IMG/VR virus record: IMGVR_UViG_3300042385_001265
Span: 104,636 to 168,635 of that record
Direction: 5' to 3' (one strand)
From: a virus
DNA length: 64,000 nucleotides
A program made the translations under genes and the position numbers. Under the pieces are notes generated by a model. The model was given only the letters and a program-made list of their open reading frames with translations, had not been told where the DNA came from and made no database searches. Shown one piece after another: positions 6,013 to 15,041 of the stretch (positions within the stretch are counted from its first letter, which is position 1; each line of letters opens with the position of its first letter).

Positions 6013-8673
6013 ATGCAATACATTCAATTACAAGGGCAAGTAGCCGCAGATTTAGATACTCCATTAGAAGGTGGGTATAATTTGTTTATAGATACAACAA
6101 ATGGCTCTATCAAAGCAAAAGATAGTGAAGGTAATCTAACCGGTGGTGGAGCTGGTGGTGGATTAGTAGAAACCACTTATAATGGATTAACCGCTTCATT
6201 AGCGACTGATTCATTAACACCTGGTACTTACTATAAGATTACCGATTTTAGGACTTGTTATGACCAACCGGATTATGATGTTTATGGTAACTCAATTCAA
6301 GTTGGTAATTATAGAACAGGTAGTATTTCACCTATAATTGTATTCGCATTAGACTCCGGTTCTTTGGCATCAGATGCATATCAACCCGAATATCCAAATG
6401 ATAATATTAAATACGATATTACATTTAATCAAACCGAAGTAACTGATAGTCCTGCATTTGGTAGAATTATATATAGAAAAGATAATCAAGGAAACGAAAT
6501 GGATTACGATTTCAGAGAAGTTCTTTTCAAAAGATATGATGCATATTATTCTGAAGATGTTTATGATGGAACTATTTCTGTTGAAGAATCTGGTAGTTTT
6601 GCTTTTATCACCGGTAGTGGAACATTTTTTGAAAATTTCACAACTGGAAGTGTTGTTGGTGTTTTGAATATCAATAATGACCCTCTTGTATTTTACTATG
6701 AAATCGTATCAATTGAAGATGATTATCGTATGGTTGTTACTGGAAGTAGATATAACTCTCCTAGTGATACTCGTTTGTTAGATGCAAATCTATTAGAAGG
6801 AGTGTCTTGGAAACAAAATAACATCCTATCTAATTCAGCTTCAATAGAAATACCAACCTTTGAGTATATAGGAGACTGTTTTAATAACACATCTACAAAT
6901 ACGGCTGCATTTACGGTATGGGATGAAAATACTTTCCTATTACCAAACAATGTATTCAAAGGTGAAAACACTTATAGAGATAATTCATTCTCACAAGTTT
7001 TTAGAAATAACACATTTAATGATGCTAGTTCTAACTCTAATATAGTTATGGATAGATTTTATAATAATATTATTAATAACGATTTTGATAATAACATAAT
7101 CAAAGATAGTTTTTACAATAATATAATTGTTTGTGATTTTAGATACAACACAGTTAGTGGTGAGTTCCACAATAATCATTTTGGAGATGAGGATGAGGAT
7201 GATTTTGATTACAATATCATTAATGGTGAGTTCTATAATAACTTCTACACATCAGATGATGATTTTTATTATAACATAATCAACGGAGGTTTTGACCACA
7301 ACATCATACTTGATGAATTTAGTAAAAATACTCTTAATGGGTTTTATAATAATGTGTTAGGTGGTGAATTTGGTGATAATAGAATAGGTGAAAGTTTTTA
7401 CGGAAATAAGACCTACAATGAATTTAGAGAAAATACAATAGCGGATGAGGTTTATAATAATAACTTCTTTTCATCATTCTTAGGTAATACAATAATAGGA
7501 CATGAAGTTTATAATAATAACTTTTACAGTTGGACCGAAGATAATCAAATAGGTTCTAGTTTTCGAAATAACGATATAGGAGAGTCTGATGATTATGGTG
7601 ATACGAATTTTTCCCGAAACAAAATCGGTAATGATTTTTATGATAATATTGTTAGCCAATCTTTTGAGGATAATGTAATCGGTAGTGGTTTTTACGATAA
7701 TACTATTAATAATGAATTTTTACACAATAATATTGAAAGTGATTTTGAATCGAATACAATAGTAAATAATGGTGAACTAGAATCGTTTGAGTACAATCAA
7801 ATAGGTAATGAGATGAAAGGAAATTTAATTTCAGGTAGTTTTATCTCAAATAAAATTGGTTATGCATTTGTAGGAAATGAAATTGGAGATGGGTTTAATA
7901 GTAATACTATTGGTAATATTTTTACCGGAAACGATATAGGAGAAGGCTGTATCAGTAACATATTTGGTGATTATACTATTGAAAATAATATTGGTAATGG
8001 GTTCGTGGAGAATTTTATATTAAATAATTTTATTGATAACACCATTGCTAATGATTTCAAAAGTAATAAAATTGGAAATGATTTTACTGATAATATGATT
8101 GGTGATGGTTTTGGATTTGGTGGCAGTTCGTATAGAGGTAATGTAATTGGAAATAGTTTTACTGACAATATAATCGGAGAATACTTCTACGATAACAATA
8201 TTGGAGATAGATTTACATACAATAGAATAGGTAATGACTTCCAATATAATAGAATAGAAACGGAATTGGATGATTATGATTTTACCACATATTTAGGGGT
8301 AATCAATACCATATCATCTTCGATAACCGATGGAACTGATGGAGTTTATTCAGATTTAACTGGTTCAACTGCAGGGTTTGGTTCGGGTTCGGTATTTGAA
8401 GTAACTGTTGCATCAAGTATTGTTAGTAATATTGCAATTACAAATAGTGGAAATCTATACGAAGTGGATGATACTATAACAATAGCATCTGGTTCATTTG
8501 GTGGAACTACTGATTTAGTATTAACAGTTACTGAATTACACCCAGCCCCAATGGTTTATGGAAATTATAACAAAACTATTCAAAGAAGATTTGATGGAAC
8601 GATTGTATTAACTGCGTTAGATGATAGTAATCAATTCTATATAACTCAAGCCATCACCGAAGCAATAGACTAA
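6013..8673 (+). CDS. nonapeptide beta-solenoid appendage protein
   Basis: An 886-residue protein. Residues 1-320 form a mixed beta head with a Gly-rich hinge (GGGAGGG). Residues 330-760 consist of a nine-residue repeat with consensus N-x-I-G-[ND]-x-F-x-[DNS], kept in register for dozens of copies and interrupted by short loops such as DEDEDDFD. Residues 760-886 form a separate beta domain. Regular Asn, Ile and Phe positions point to a parallel beta-solenoid with stacked Asn and aromatic ladders. Calcium-binding GGxGxD motifs of RTX nonapeptides are absent. By context it is a tail fibre or spike. It might bind or degrade a surface glycan, but no catalytic cluster can be assigned by eye. Confidence 0.75.
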   Translation: MQYIQLQGQVAADLDTPLEGGYNLFIDTTNGSIKAKDSEGNLTGGGAGGGLVETTYNGLTASLATDSLTPGTYYKITDFRTCYDQPDYDVYGNSIQVGNYRTGSISPIIVFALDSGSLASDAYQPEYPNDNIKYDITFNQTEVTDSPAFGRIIYRKDNQGNEMDYDFREVLFKRYDAYYSEDVYDGTISVEESGSFAFITGSGTFFENFTTGSVVGVLNINNDPLVFYYEIVSIEDDYRMVVTGSRYNSPSDTRLLDANLLEGVSWKQNNILSNSASIEIPTFEYIGDCFNNTSTNTAAFTVWDENTFLLPNNVFKGENTYRDNSFSQVFRNNTFNDASSNSNIVMDRFYNNIINNDFDNNIIKDSFYNNIIVCDFRYNTVSGEFHNNHFGDEDEDDFDYNIINGEFYNNFYTSDDDFYYNIINGGFDHNIILDEFSKNTLNGFYNNVLGGEFGDNRIGESFYGNKTYNEFRENTIADEVYNNNFFSSFLGNTIIGHEVYNNNFYSWTEDNQIGSSFRNNDIGESDDYGDTNFSRNKIGNDFYDNIVSQSFEDNVIGSGFYDNTINNEFLHNNIESDFESNTIVNNGELESFEYNQIGNEMKGNLISGSFISNKIGYAFVGNEIGDGFNSNTIGNIFTGNDIGEGCISNIFGDYTIENNIGNGFVENFILNNFIDNTIANDFKSNKIGNDFTDNMIGDGFGFGGSSYRGNVIGNSFTDNIIGEYFYDNNIGDRFTYNRIGNDFQYNRIETELDDYDFTTYLGVINTISSSITDGTDGVYSDLTGSTAGFGSGSVFEVTVASSIVSNIAITNSGNLYEVDDTITIASGSFGGTTDLVLTVTELHPAPMVYGNYNKTIQRRFDGTIVLTALDDSNQFYITQAITEAID
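7000..8282 (+). repeat. coding region of about 45 nine-residue (27-bp) repeats
   Basis: At protein level the unit is N-x-I-G-x-x-F-x-x. It is clearest at 7840-8260, where successive units read NEIGDGFNS, NTIGNIFTG, NDIGEGCIS and, later, NTIANDFKS, NKIGNDFTD. The DNA copies are diverged. Confidence 0.8.
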
Positions 8674-8688
8674 TAAAACGAAAGAAAT

Positions 8689-8949
8689 ATGAGAATATGT
8701 ATATTATGCGAAGAATCAAAAGTTCAGCAAGCAAGAGAAAAAATGAAAAATGATAATATCTTAAAAATAGATTTATCACCAAGCGGAGAATTACCTGCAA
8801 CTCACAAATTGTGTGTAATGGCAGTTACCGAAGAAAAAGCTAATCAGATGATGAGTTCTGCTGAATTAACTATAATAGAGGCAATGAACCCAAAAGAGTT
8901 TTTAGCAAAGTATGGTTTGAAAAAAATTGGAAAAAGTTTTGGATTTTAG
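8689..8949 (+). CDS. conserved small phage protein of unknown function
   Basis: An 86-residue basic protein with a compact alpha/beta look: MRICILCEES strand, helix KVQQAREKM, then SPSGELPATHKLCVMAVTEE and a C-terminal ELTIIEAMNPKEFLAKYGLK. I have an impression of similar sequences beside fibre genes of aquatic T4-like phages but cannot name a function. Two Cys near the N terminus (CxLC) are not followed by a second pair, so it is not a zinc finger. Its 3' end overlaps the start of the oxygenase gene by 23 nt, suggesting translational coupling. Confidence 0.6.
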   Translation: MRICILCEESKVQQAREKMKNDNILKIDLSPSGELPATHKLCVMAVTEEKANQMMSSAELTIIEAMNPKEFLAKYGLKKIGKSFGF

Positions 8950-9580
8950 TAATTATAAAATAAAAAGGGGATTTATTACACCTACCGAGTCTAAACAAAT
9001 AATAAATTGGATAGACTCGATTGACCATAGTGGTAATGGTGCTAATCATCATCTTTCGGAATTATCAAAAGAACTAAAAGGTAAATCCTATATGTTCGAT
9101 ATTTCGGATACACCTTTTACAAATTATATTACAAAGTTCCAATCCGTATCAGATGTTTCAAAAGAGAAACTACCTGATTTTATTCATAGTATCATTGATA
9201 GGATTGCAAAAGAATTCCATTTTCCTAAAAATCATATCTTCTTACAAGCGGTAGATATGAATAGTGGTGGGAAGATAAATCCTCACTATGATGCGGCAGT
9301 TGAAGGATATGTTAATTATAAATGTAACATAAGTGTTTTATCAGAGGATTACGAATTGTTTTTAGATAAAGATGTTATAACTATAAATGAAGGTGATTTA
9401 TACGGATTTGAAGCATCGTTATACAAACATTGGACAAACGAATTCAAATCAAGAAGAGTTTTCCTAAGTTTTGGTTTTTTATTACCATACGATGTGGTAG
9501 GCAGAACCGAAACAGATGTAAGAGTTCGTTTGAGTAAAAGAATAGAAAGATATTTCCAAAAAACAATAGAAAATGTTTGA
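8927..9580 (+). CDS. 2-oxoglutarate/Fe(II)-dependent oxygenase
   Basis: A 217-residue double-stranded beta-helix oxygenase. The iron-binding triad is visible as H120-x-D122 (NPHYDA) and distal H168 (YKHWT), with R176/R177 (SRRVFLSFGF) for the 2-oxoglutarate carboxylate. Such enzymes use O2 and 2-oxoglutarate to hydroxylate proteins, nucleic acids or small molecules. The only upstream start in frame is TTG at 8927; a stop lies just before it at 8918-8920, and the next ATG would remove a quarter of the fold. It overlaps the previous gene by 23 nt and the next, collagen-like gene by 8 nt, so all three are probably translationally coupled. The substrate is unknown; a fibre protein is a plausible target by position only. 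Confidence 0.8.
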   Translation: MEKVLDFSNYKIKRGFITPTESKQIINWIDSIDHSGNGANHHLSELSKELKGKSYMFDISDTPFTNYITKFQSVSDVSKEKLPDFIHSIIDRIAKEFHFPKNHIFLQAVDMNSGGKINPHYDAAVEGYVNYKCNISVLSEDYELFLDKDVITINEGDLYGFEASLYKHWTNEFKSRRVFLSFGFLLPYDVVGRTETDVRVRLSKRIERYFQKTIENV

Positions 9581-11522
9581 AAGTAAAATAAATAGAGGAA
9601 AAGTAAATGGATACGCTCCGTTAGATGGTGATGGTAAAGTATCGTTATCTCACTTACCTGATGTAGTTGGTGTAGCTGGTACATCTGGAACATCGGGTGT
9701 AAATGGAACTTCTGGTACTTCGGTATTTGCAGATAGTAATTCGTTGGCAACAACTGGTTCTAACGTTTTTACTGGAACTCAAACAATAAGTGGTAGTGGT
9801 GATATTTCACTTACAATAGGAGACGTAAATTTTATTGGAGGTCCTTCTTTTGGTTTAAGAGTAACCGGTTCTGATGGAGCTCCACTATTTCTAACATCTG
9901 ATGGAACTTTATTAATTGGAGCTATTACTAATCCTACGAATGTATCTGATGATGCATCCTTTTTTGCAAATCAATTAAATTCATATCCTGTTTCAGATGG
10001 ACCTACTGCAGCAATATTAGTTCAAAAATCAGGTTCATTCCAATCTAATTGGGTATTTGATTATGATGGTAAAAGTTATTTTCCTAGTGATATTAATATT
10101 GGATATAATTCATTGGGTAGCGGATTAACTTCTGGTTCATTAAACATTACTAATGGTGATATTAATTTAACTGGTTCTTTACTAATGACTGGTTCTATTA
10201 TATTAAATGGAGTAACTTATACAAGTTTATCTGGAAATGGTGGCACATCTGGCGAAAGTGGTACGAGTGGAGTAGATGGTACATCTGGAACTTCTGGTGA
10301 AAGTGGCACATCCGGTGAAAGTGGTACAAGTGGAACTTCCGGTACATCCATATTGTTGGACTCTACTTTAACATTTGAAGGCAATATAATTTCAGGTAGT
10401 AGTGTTGAGACAGTTGGTACACAAATAACAATTGCACAAGACTATTATGGTGGTACTGGTTTGAATGGTAGTGGATTAATTGTAGCTGATAATGCAGAAA
10501 GTAGTGGAGTACAAAATGGATGGATAATTAGATTTTATGATGGTACAATAAGGACGGTAACTGGTAATTATGTCCCATCTGGAGAGTCTTTTAGAACTAT
10601 TGCATTTGGTTCATCTGTATCCCTTAATCCAGCATATCCTTTGACTATAGAAAGTCCAGATTACCAACTTGGTTCAGATGCTTCTGTAGAACTTAAAGTG
10701 GGTGAACATAGTATAGTATTAGGTGATGATGGTATCTTAAAATTAAATAATGGGTTTGGTGAAATATATGCGGATGATGAAAATTATTCGGTTAGAATTG
10801 GAACTTCGGCTGAAAATGTAGCACCAAACTCACAAATTATACTTGGTGTAGGAAATGAGACATTGAAAATCAAAGCCGGACCTCCTTTAAGAGAATGGAC
10901 TTTTGGAGAAAGTGGTAATTTTAATTTAACAGGTAGTATAAATGGAGCTCGTAATTTACCAACAACTGGTTCAAATCAATTTAATGGTTCACAATATATA
11001 AGTGGTTCAGTATATGTAAGTGGTTCTATCTATAAGGATGGTAACAAACAATTCAACTACGGACAATGGGCTTCATTAGAAACTCAAACTGGTTCTGCTA
11101 ATACGGCATACGCTATGAAGTTGGAAGTGCCGGTTCCTGAATTTGAAGGTATATATGTTGGTAATAATGGTAGTGGATTTCCAACTAGAATTTATGTAGA
11201 AAATAACGGATTATATAACATTCAATTTTCAGCACAATTACATACCACCTCAAACGAGTCGTGTGATTTTTCTGTTTGGTTTGCTATGACAGGTTCTAAT
11301 ATAGCTAATTCAAATACGGATTTCTCTATTGAAAAGGTAAGTGGTGGTGGATTCCAAGTGGCAGCATTAAACTTCTTAACTCCAATTACATCCGGAAGTT
11401 ATGTAGAATTGTATTGGTCAAAAACAACCGCAAACGGACAATTGCAATATAAAGGAACGCAAGTATCACCAACTAGACCCGCAACACCATCGGTAATTGT
11501 GACTGTAACTCAAATAGCATAA
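9573..11522 (+). CDS. collagen-like tail fibre with C-terminal jelly-roll-type domain
   Basis: A 649-residue fibre. An N-terminal FESKINRGKVNGYAPLDGDG segment, a standard phage fibre start, is followed by a short GTSG block (residues 36-50), SGSNVFTGTQTISGSG repeats, a second Gly-x-Ser/Thr block (residues 222-260), beta-rich modules, and a C-terminal domain of about 150 residues (QWASLETQTGS to VIVTVTQIA). That last domain, with NNGSGFPTRI and YNIQFSAQL motifs, resembles the C1q/TNF-like trimeric tip found on many aquatic phage fibres. It is the last gene of its transcription unit. The domain fold is inferred from motif memory. Confidence 0.75.
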   Translation: MFESKINRGKVNGYAPLDGDGKVSLSHLPDVVGVAGTSGTSGVNGTSGTSVFADSNSLATTGSNVFTGTQTISGSGDISLTIGDVNFIGGPSFGLRVTGSDGAPLFLTSDGTLLIGAITNPTNVSDDASFFANQLNSYPVSDGPTAAILVQKSGSFQSNWVFDYDGKSYFPSDINIGYNSLGSGLTSGSLNITNGDINLTGSLLMTGSIILNGVTYTSLSGNGGTSGESGTSGVDGTSGTSGESGTSGESGTSGTSGTSILLDSTLTFEGNIISGSSVETVGTQITIAQDYYGGTGLNGSGLIVADNAESSGVQNGWIIRFYDGTIRTVTGNYVPSGESFRTIAFGSSVSLNPAYPLTIESPDYQLGSDASVELKVGEHSIVLGDDGILKLNNGFGEIYADDENYSVRIGTSAENVAPNSQIILGVGNETLKIKAGPPLREWTFGESGNFNLTGSINGARNLPTTGSNQFNGSQYISGSVYVSGSIYKDGNKQFNYGQWASLETQTGSANTAYAMKLEVPVPEFEGIYVGNNGSGFPTRIYVENNGLYNIQFSAQLHTTSNESCDFSVWFAMTGSNIANSNTDFSIEKVSGGGFQVAALNFLTPITSGSYVELYWSKTTANGQLQYKGTQVSPTRPATPSVIVTVTQIA

Positions 11523-11563
11523 TTTTATATAATCCCATTCTAAACCACTATTCTTTTTTTTCT

Positions 11564-11573
11564 TATATTTATA
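11564..11573 (+). promoter_or_regulatory. putative late promoter of the neck/fibre operon
   Basis: An exact TATATTTATA box after a T-rich stretch, 29 nt upstream of the ATG at 11603. It is the only promoter-like box seen before the long chain of genes to 37.6 kb. Confidence 0.6.
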
Positions 11574-11602
11574 GGTAAGATAAAATTAGAAAGGAATAGT
11601 AA

Positions 11603-12751
11603 ATGGCAATAGAATACATATACCCAGGTTCATCATCATTCTTTCCGGGAGAAACTCCATTTGGAACTTATGATAACGATTATGAATTTAGTGAAGATGC
11701 TCCAAAGGTAGCCCACTGGGTTGCTACTCGTTTGGGATACCCAATTCAAAATGTGGAATTAGTAGATGCAAGTTTATTTGCTTGTTTCGAAGAATCCGTA
11801 TCTGAATACGGTGCACAGGTAAATCAATTTAATATCAGAAACAATTTGGATGTACTTAAGGGTAATCCAACTGGTACCGATTACACTGGTAAATTTGTTG
11901 AAGGTTCATTCTTACCAACTCTTATTGGTATTGTTGAGGCATATGGTACATTAGCTGGTGCTGGTGGAAGTACTGATATCAAAAAAGGTAGTGTTGATTT
12001 AGTGGGTGGACAACAAAATTACGATTTACAAACTTTATTTGCTGATGTAAGCGAGTCTGGAAAGCGAATACAAATAACAAAAGTATTTCACGAACCAACA
12101 CCTGCAATCAATAGATTCTTTGACCCGTATTCAGTAAGTGGACAGGGAACTCTTAACTTAATTGATGAGTTTGGATTTGGTTCATTCTCACCAGCAGCTC
12201 AATTTATCTTAATGCCAATTTTCGAAGATATGTTAAGAATTCAAGCAATTGAATTTAATGATGAAATTAGAAAATCAGCACACTCCTTTAATATTACTAA
12301 CAACAAATTACAAATATTCCCTATACCAACTACTGCTGGTAAATTATATTTTGAATATTTTGTATCCGATGAATTTGTAACCAATTCTACAAAGGTAAAG
12401 CCAAATGTAGTTTCTGATTATGCTAATATTGGATATAGTTTTATTCAATATGAAAGTATAAATGATGTTGGTAGACAATGGATTAGAAAATATACACTTG
12501 CTCTTGCTAAGGAATTATTAGGAGCAATTAGAGAAAAATATAGTTCAGTTCCAATTCCAGGTTCTGAAATTTCATTAGATGGTGCTGCTCTAAGAGCTGA
12601 AGCTCAAACTGAAAAGGATAATTTAATGGAACAATTGAGAGAAAACTTAGAGGAGTTGAGTAGAAAAAACCAATTCGAAGTTAAGGCTCAGGAATCAGAA
12701 CATCAGCAAGAGATGTTGAAAAAAATTCCATTACTAATATATGTAGGATAA
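11603..12751 (+). CDS. neck/head-completion protein, possibly gp13-like
   Basis: A 382-residue protein. The N-terminal part (PKVAHWVATRLGYP ... NVELVDASLFACFEESVSEY) is helical and the middle is a beta-rich domain. The last 60 residues (EAQTEKDNLMEQLRENLEEL onward) are a coiled coil. It directly precedes gp14- and gp15-like genes, the T4 order 13-14-15, so a portal-proximal neck role is the best guess. Direct similarity to gp13 cannot be shown by eye. The following gene starts 1 nt after its stop codon, consistent with coupled translation. Confidence 0.6.
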   Translation: MAIEYIYPGSSSFFPGETPFGTYDNDYEFSEDAPKVAHWVATRLGYPIQNVELVDASLFACFEESVSEYGAQVNQFNIRNNLDVLKGNPTGTDYTGKFVEGSFLPTLIGIVEAYGTLAGAGGSTDIKKGSVDLVGGQQNYDLQTLFADVSESGKRIQITKVFHEPTPAINRFFDPYSVSGQGTLNLIDEFGFGSFSPAAQFILMPIFEDMLRIQAIEFNDEIRKSAHSFNITNNKLQIFPIPTTAGKLYFEYFVSDEFVTNSTKVKPNVVSDYANIGYSFIQYESINDVGRQWIRKYTLALAKELLGAIREKYSSVPIPGSEISLDGAALRAEAQTEKDNLMEQLRENLEELSRKNQFEVKAQESEHQQEMLKKIPLLIYVG

Positions 12752-12752
12752 T

Positions 12753-13208
12753 ATGCCAAGATTTGCATTAGATAGAGATATCCGATTTTTTGAAGGAATA
12801 TCAAGAGAATTGGTAGATGCAGTTATTGAAACAACTGTAGTTCTATACAAACTTGTCATTTCTGATATGAAAACAAATTTGTATGGGGAATCTTTAAATA
12901 AATCGTATTTTCAAGGAACACAATGTACTGCTGTAATTGAGAGAGATGATACTGGTATTTCGTATGAAGGATTTGGACCAGATAGTGGACAGACTGTACA
13001 ATTCCGTTTTAATCGTTTCACATTAGAGGGAAAGGGATTCTATCCAGAAATTGGAGATATTATTTCTCATAATAATGCATACTTTGAAATTGATAATGTA
13101 AGAGAGGACCAATTAATTGGTGGACAGACTGGAGAAAAATTCTCAATTATATGTTCTACATTTATGACACGTAGAAGTTCTATACAAACTGAAATGAGAG
13201 ATATCTAA
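12753..13208 (+). CDS. gp14: neck protein, T4 gp14-like
   Basis: A 151-residue protein, shorter than T4 gp14 (256 aa). Its core, from FFEGISRELVDAVIETTVVL through DMKTNLYGES to PEIGDIISHNNAYFEIDNVR and QLIGGQTGEKFSIIC, parallels the gp14 segments in which a beta domain ends in GDLIYFP...LFEINWVEP. gp14 forms the collar ring that seals the filled head and receives the tail. The stop codon overlaps the next start (TAATG), so translation is coupled. The shorter length suggests a minimal collar without the whisker-binding parts. Confidence 0.7.
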   Translation: MPRFALDRDIRFFEGISRELVDAVIETTVVLYKLVISDMKTNLYGESLNKSYFQGTQCTAVIERDDTGISYEGFGPDSGQTVQFRFNRFTLEGKGFYPEIGDIISHNNAYFEIDNVREDQLIGGQTGEKFSIICSTFMTRRSSIQTEMRDI

Positions 13209-14290
13209 TGAATAAAAAAGAAACAAATAGAGGTTTACAGCGTTCGATATCTAAAGAGTTCACTAAAGGTGTAAAACTTATTGATATAGATACTACCATA
13301 GCTGAGTATATGGTAGATACCATTATTCCTGATGTGGAAGAAAATGGTAATGCGGTTAAAGTACCACTTATATATGGTAATGCAGAACGTTGGAAAAACG
13401 CTAGAGTAGATGGGTATTTGAGAGATGCTAGAGGTAAGATTCAAATACCATTAGTAATGTTCAAACGAAACTCTATTGAAAGAGATGCCGCTATGGCTCA
13501 ATTCAAAGATGTTAATACGTTACCTGCTTATGTAAGATACTCTAAAACAAATAGATACGAACGATTTTCATTACAAAGTGGTACAAAACCCGCATATGAA
13601 CAATATGAAGTTTCGGTACCCGACTATGTAACAGTAACTTATGAGGTAATGGTGTGGTCATCATTCACCGAGCATATGAATAAAATTGTTGAACAATTTC
13701 AATACGCAACTGATAGATATTGGGGAACTGAAAATGGATTCAAATTTAGAACTCGTATTGATTCGTTTGATAATCAACAAGAAGTTGGAGAGGGTTCGGA
13801 AAGAATTATAAGAACAACATTCACAATGGTGGTAAATGCATATTTACTTCCTGAAACTCGTGATGAGGCACCAGTTGTTAAAAAATCATTCACACCAAAG
13901 AAAGTTGTATGGGGTGTAGAAACGGATTTAAGTGGTACTATGTTCACCAATCCTAACATATATAATGAATATCAGTTTGTTATAGATTTTGTTGCTATAA
14001 GGGGTTCTCAAGCAGCACAATTTGTAGGTATAACTGGTGGGGTAAATAGAGGTGTTGTTAAATTAACAAATGTTAGAAAACCAATATTACCAAATGAACT
14101 AATTGGTTCGTTTGATACTTTAAATTGGTTTAGAGTTTATGTTAATTCAGAATTTAAACCAGCATCAACTTATAGTTATTCTTTTAACGGAACTACAAAT
14201 GAAATCGTTTTTACATTTAATAATACATTAGGATTTGATATTGATATAAATGATGAAGTGGATATTGTAGGAAAATTTGAACAACTATGA
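13208..14290 (+). CDS. gp15: proximal tail sheath stabilisation protein, T4 gp15-like
   Basis: A 360-residue protein. NAVKVPLIYGNAERW matches the gp15 strand IRVPITYASKEHF, and VTVTYEVMVWSSFTEHMNKI continuing VEQFQ matches the gp15 motif with YELSIFTRYEDDMFQIVEQ. gp15 caps the tail tube and sheath and joins the tail to the neck. T4 gp15 has 272 residues; the extra C-terminal 60 residues form a separate beta module (WFRVYVNSEFKPASTYSY ... NDEVDIVGKF) that recurs in the next two genes. Start and stop overlap both neighbours (TAATG before, ATGA after). Confidence 0.78.
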   Translation: MNKKETNRGLQRSISKEFTKGVKLIDIDTTIAEYMVDTIIPDVEENGNAVKVPLIYGNAERWKNARVDGYLRDARGKIQIPLVMFKRNSIERDAAMAQFKDVNTLPAYVRYSKTNRYERFSLQSGTKPAYEQYEVSVPDYVTVTYEVMVWSSFTEHMNKIVEQFQYATDRYWGTENGFKFRTRIDSFDNQQEVGEGSERIIRTTFTMVVNAYLLPETRDEAPVVKKSFTPKKVVWGVETDLSGTMFTNPNIYNEYQFVIDFVAIRGSQAAQFVGITGGVNRGVVKLTNVRKPILPNELIGSFDTLNWFRVYVNSEFKPASTYSYSFNGTTNEIVFTFNNTLGFDIDINDEVDIVGKFEQL

Positions 14291-14661
14291 ACATAAAGAC
14301 TCTTAAAAATATAATGAAAGAAGTTAACGAACCAAATGAATTCATTTTGGAACCCGTTGATTTGGTACATTCATTATATTGGATATGGAAAGCTACAAAT
14401 TGTAGATTAAAAACATTAGATAGTAGAGTTGCTGATAAAAGAAGAACTGCTGCTAGATTTGATGTATTTGTATGGGGTGGATTTATTGCCGCAAGAGATT
14501 ATCAATTTGAACAAGTTGGAAATGATTTTCACATAAAATTTATAAGAACAAATTTCCCAACAACAATTGAAAATACAAATGACCCAAATTATGGACAACC
14601 TTGGGCATTTGAATCTAATGATGAAGTAAAAATAGAAGGTGATTTAGAAAATATTAATTAA
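14287..14661 (+). CDS. small tail/neck protein with the gp15-C-terminal-type module
   Basis: A 124-residue protein of unknown function. The N-terminal half is helical (MNIKTLKNIMKEVNEP ... VHSLYWIWKATN). The C-terminal half (FDVFVWGGFIAARDYQFEQV ... DEVKIEGDLENI) has the same strand pattern as the extra C-terminal module of the upstream gp15-like protein: V-x-V-x-G, D-Y, a central strand, then D-E-V-x-I-x-G. ATG overlaps the upstream TGA, and its TAA overlaps the next ATG. It is probably a structural part of the neck or an appendage-attachment protein. Confidence 0.6.
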   Translation: MNIKTLKNIMKEVNEPNEFILEPVDLVHSLYWIWKATNCRLKTLDSRVADKRRTAARFDVFVWGGFIAARDYQFEQVGNDFHIKFIRTNFPTTIENTNDPNYGQPWAFESNDEVKIEGDLENIN

Positions 14662-15041
14662 TGGCTAGATTAAAACCAAATATAGATATAGGTAGTATAA
14701 CTACAAAGAGGGATAGAGAATCTTTTCAAAATTTTGTGTTGGAAGTAATCAAAGATACGTTTATCTATGAGGCAACTCCAACATCAATTTCTTTAAATGG
14801 TGAACTATTTACTTTAAATTTGGATGATTTTAGATTTGTTTATGAAGATTTAATCGTTGCAGATTCCAAGGATTATTTAGATGTATATTTATACGGAGTG
14901 AAGCAAACAAACGATAGATATTCGGTAACATTTGATGATACTTCTATAACTATAACCTTTACTGAAAGTATAACAAGAGTTCCGGCTGACGTAGTTAGAA
15001 CTGATTTTGAAATTAAAGGTAAAATTACACAAATAGTATAA
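14661..15041 (+). CDS. small structural protein with a repeated beta module
   Basis: A 126-residue protein. Residues 1-70 contain a helix (RESFQNFVLEVIKDTFIYEA) and strands. Residues 70-126 (DVYLYGVKQTNDRYSVTF ... DFEIKGKITQI) share the V-x-V-x-G / Y / I-x-F / D-x-x-I-x-G pattern with the two preceding genes. This type of module is common in phage fibres and baseplates, where it may link proteins end to end. It is coupled to the 2772-aa gene by a TAATG overlap and may connect that giant protein to the virion. Confidence 0.55.
   Translation: MARLKPNIDIGSITTKRDRESFQNFVLEVIKDTFIYEATPTSISLNGELFTLNLDDFRFVYEDLIVADSKDYLDVYLYGVKQTNDRYSVTFDDTSITITFTESITRVPADVVRTDFEIKGKITQIV

Noticed and set aside
4859-11522. 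The oxygenase as a prolyl hydroxylase acting on the collagen-like repeats
   Set aside because: The repeats contain no proline, so that specific activity is not supported; another target residue or substrate is needed.
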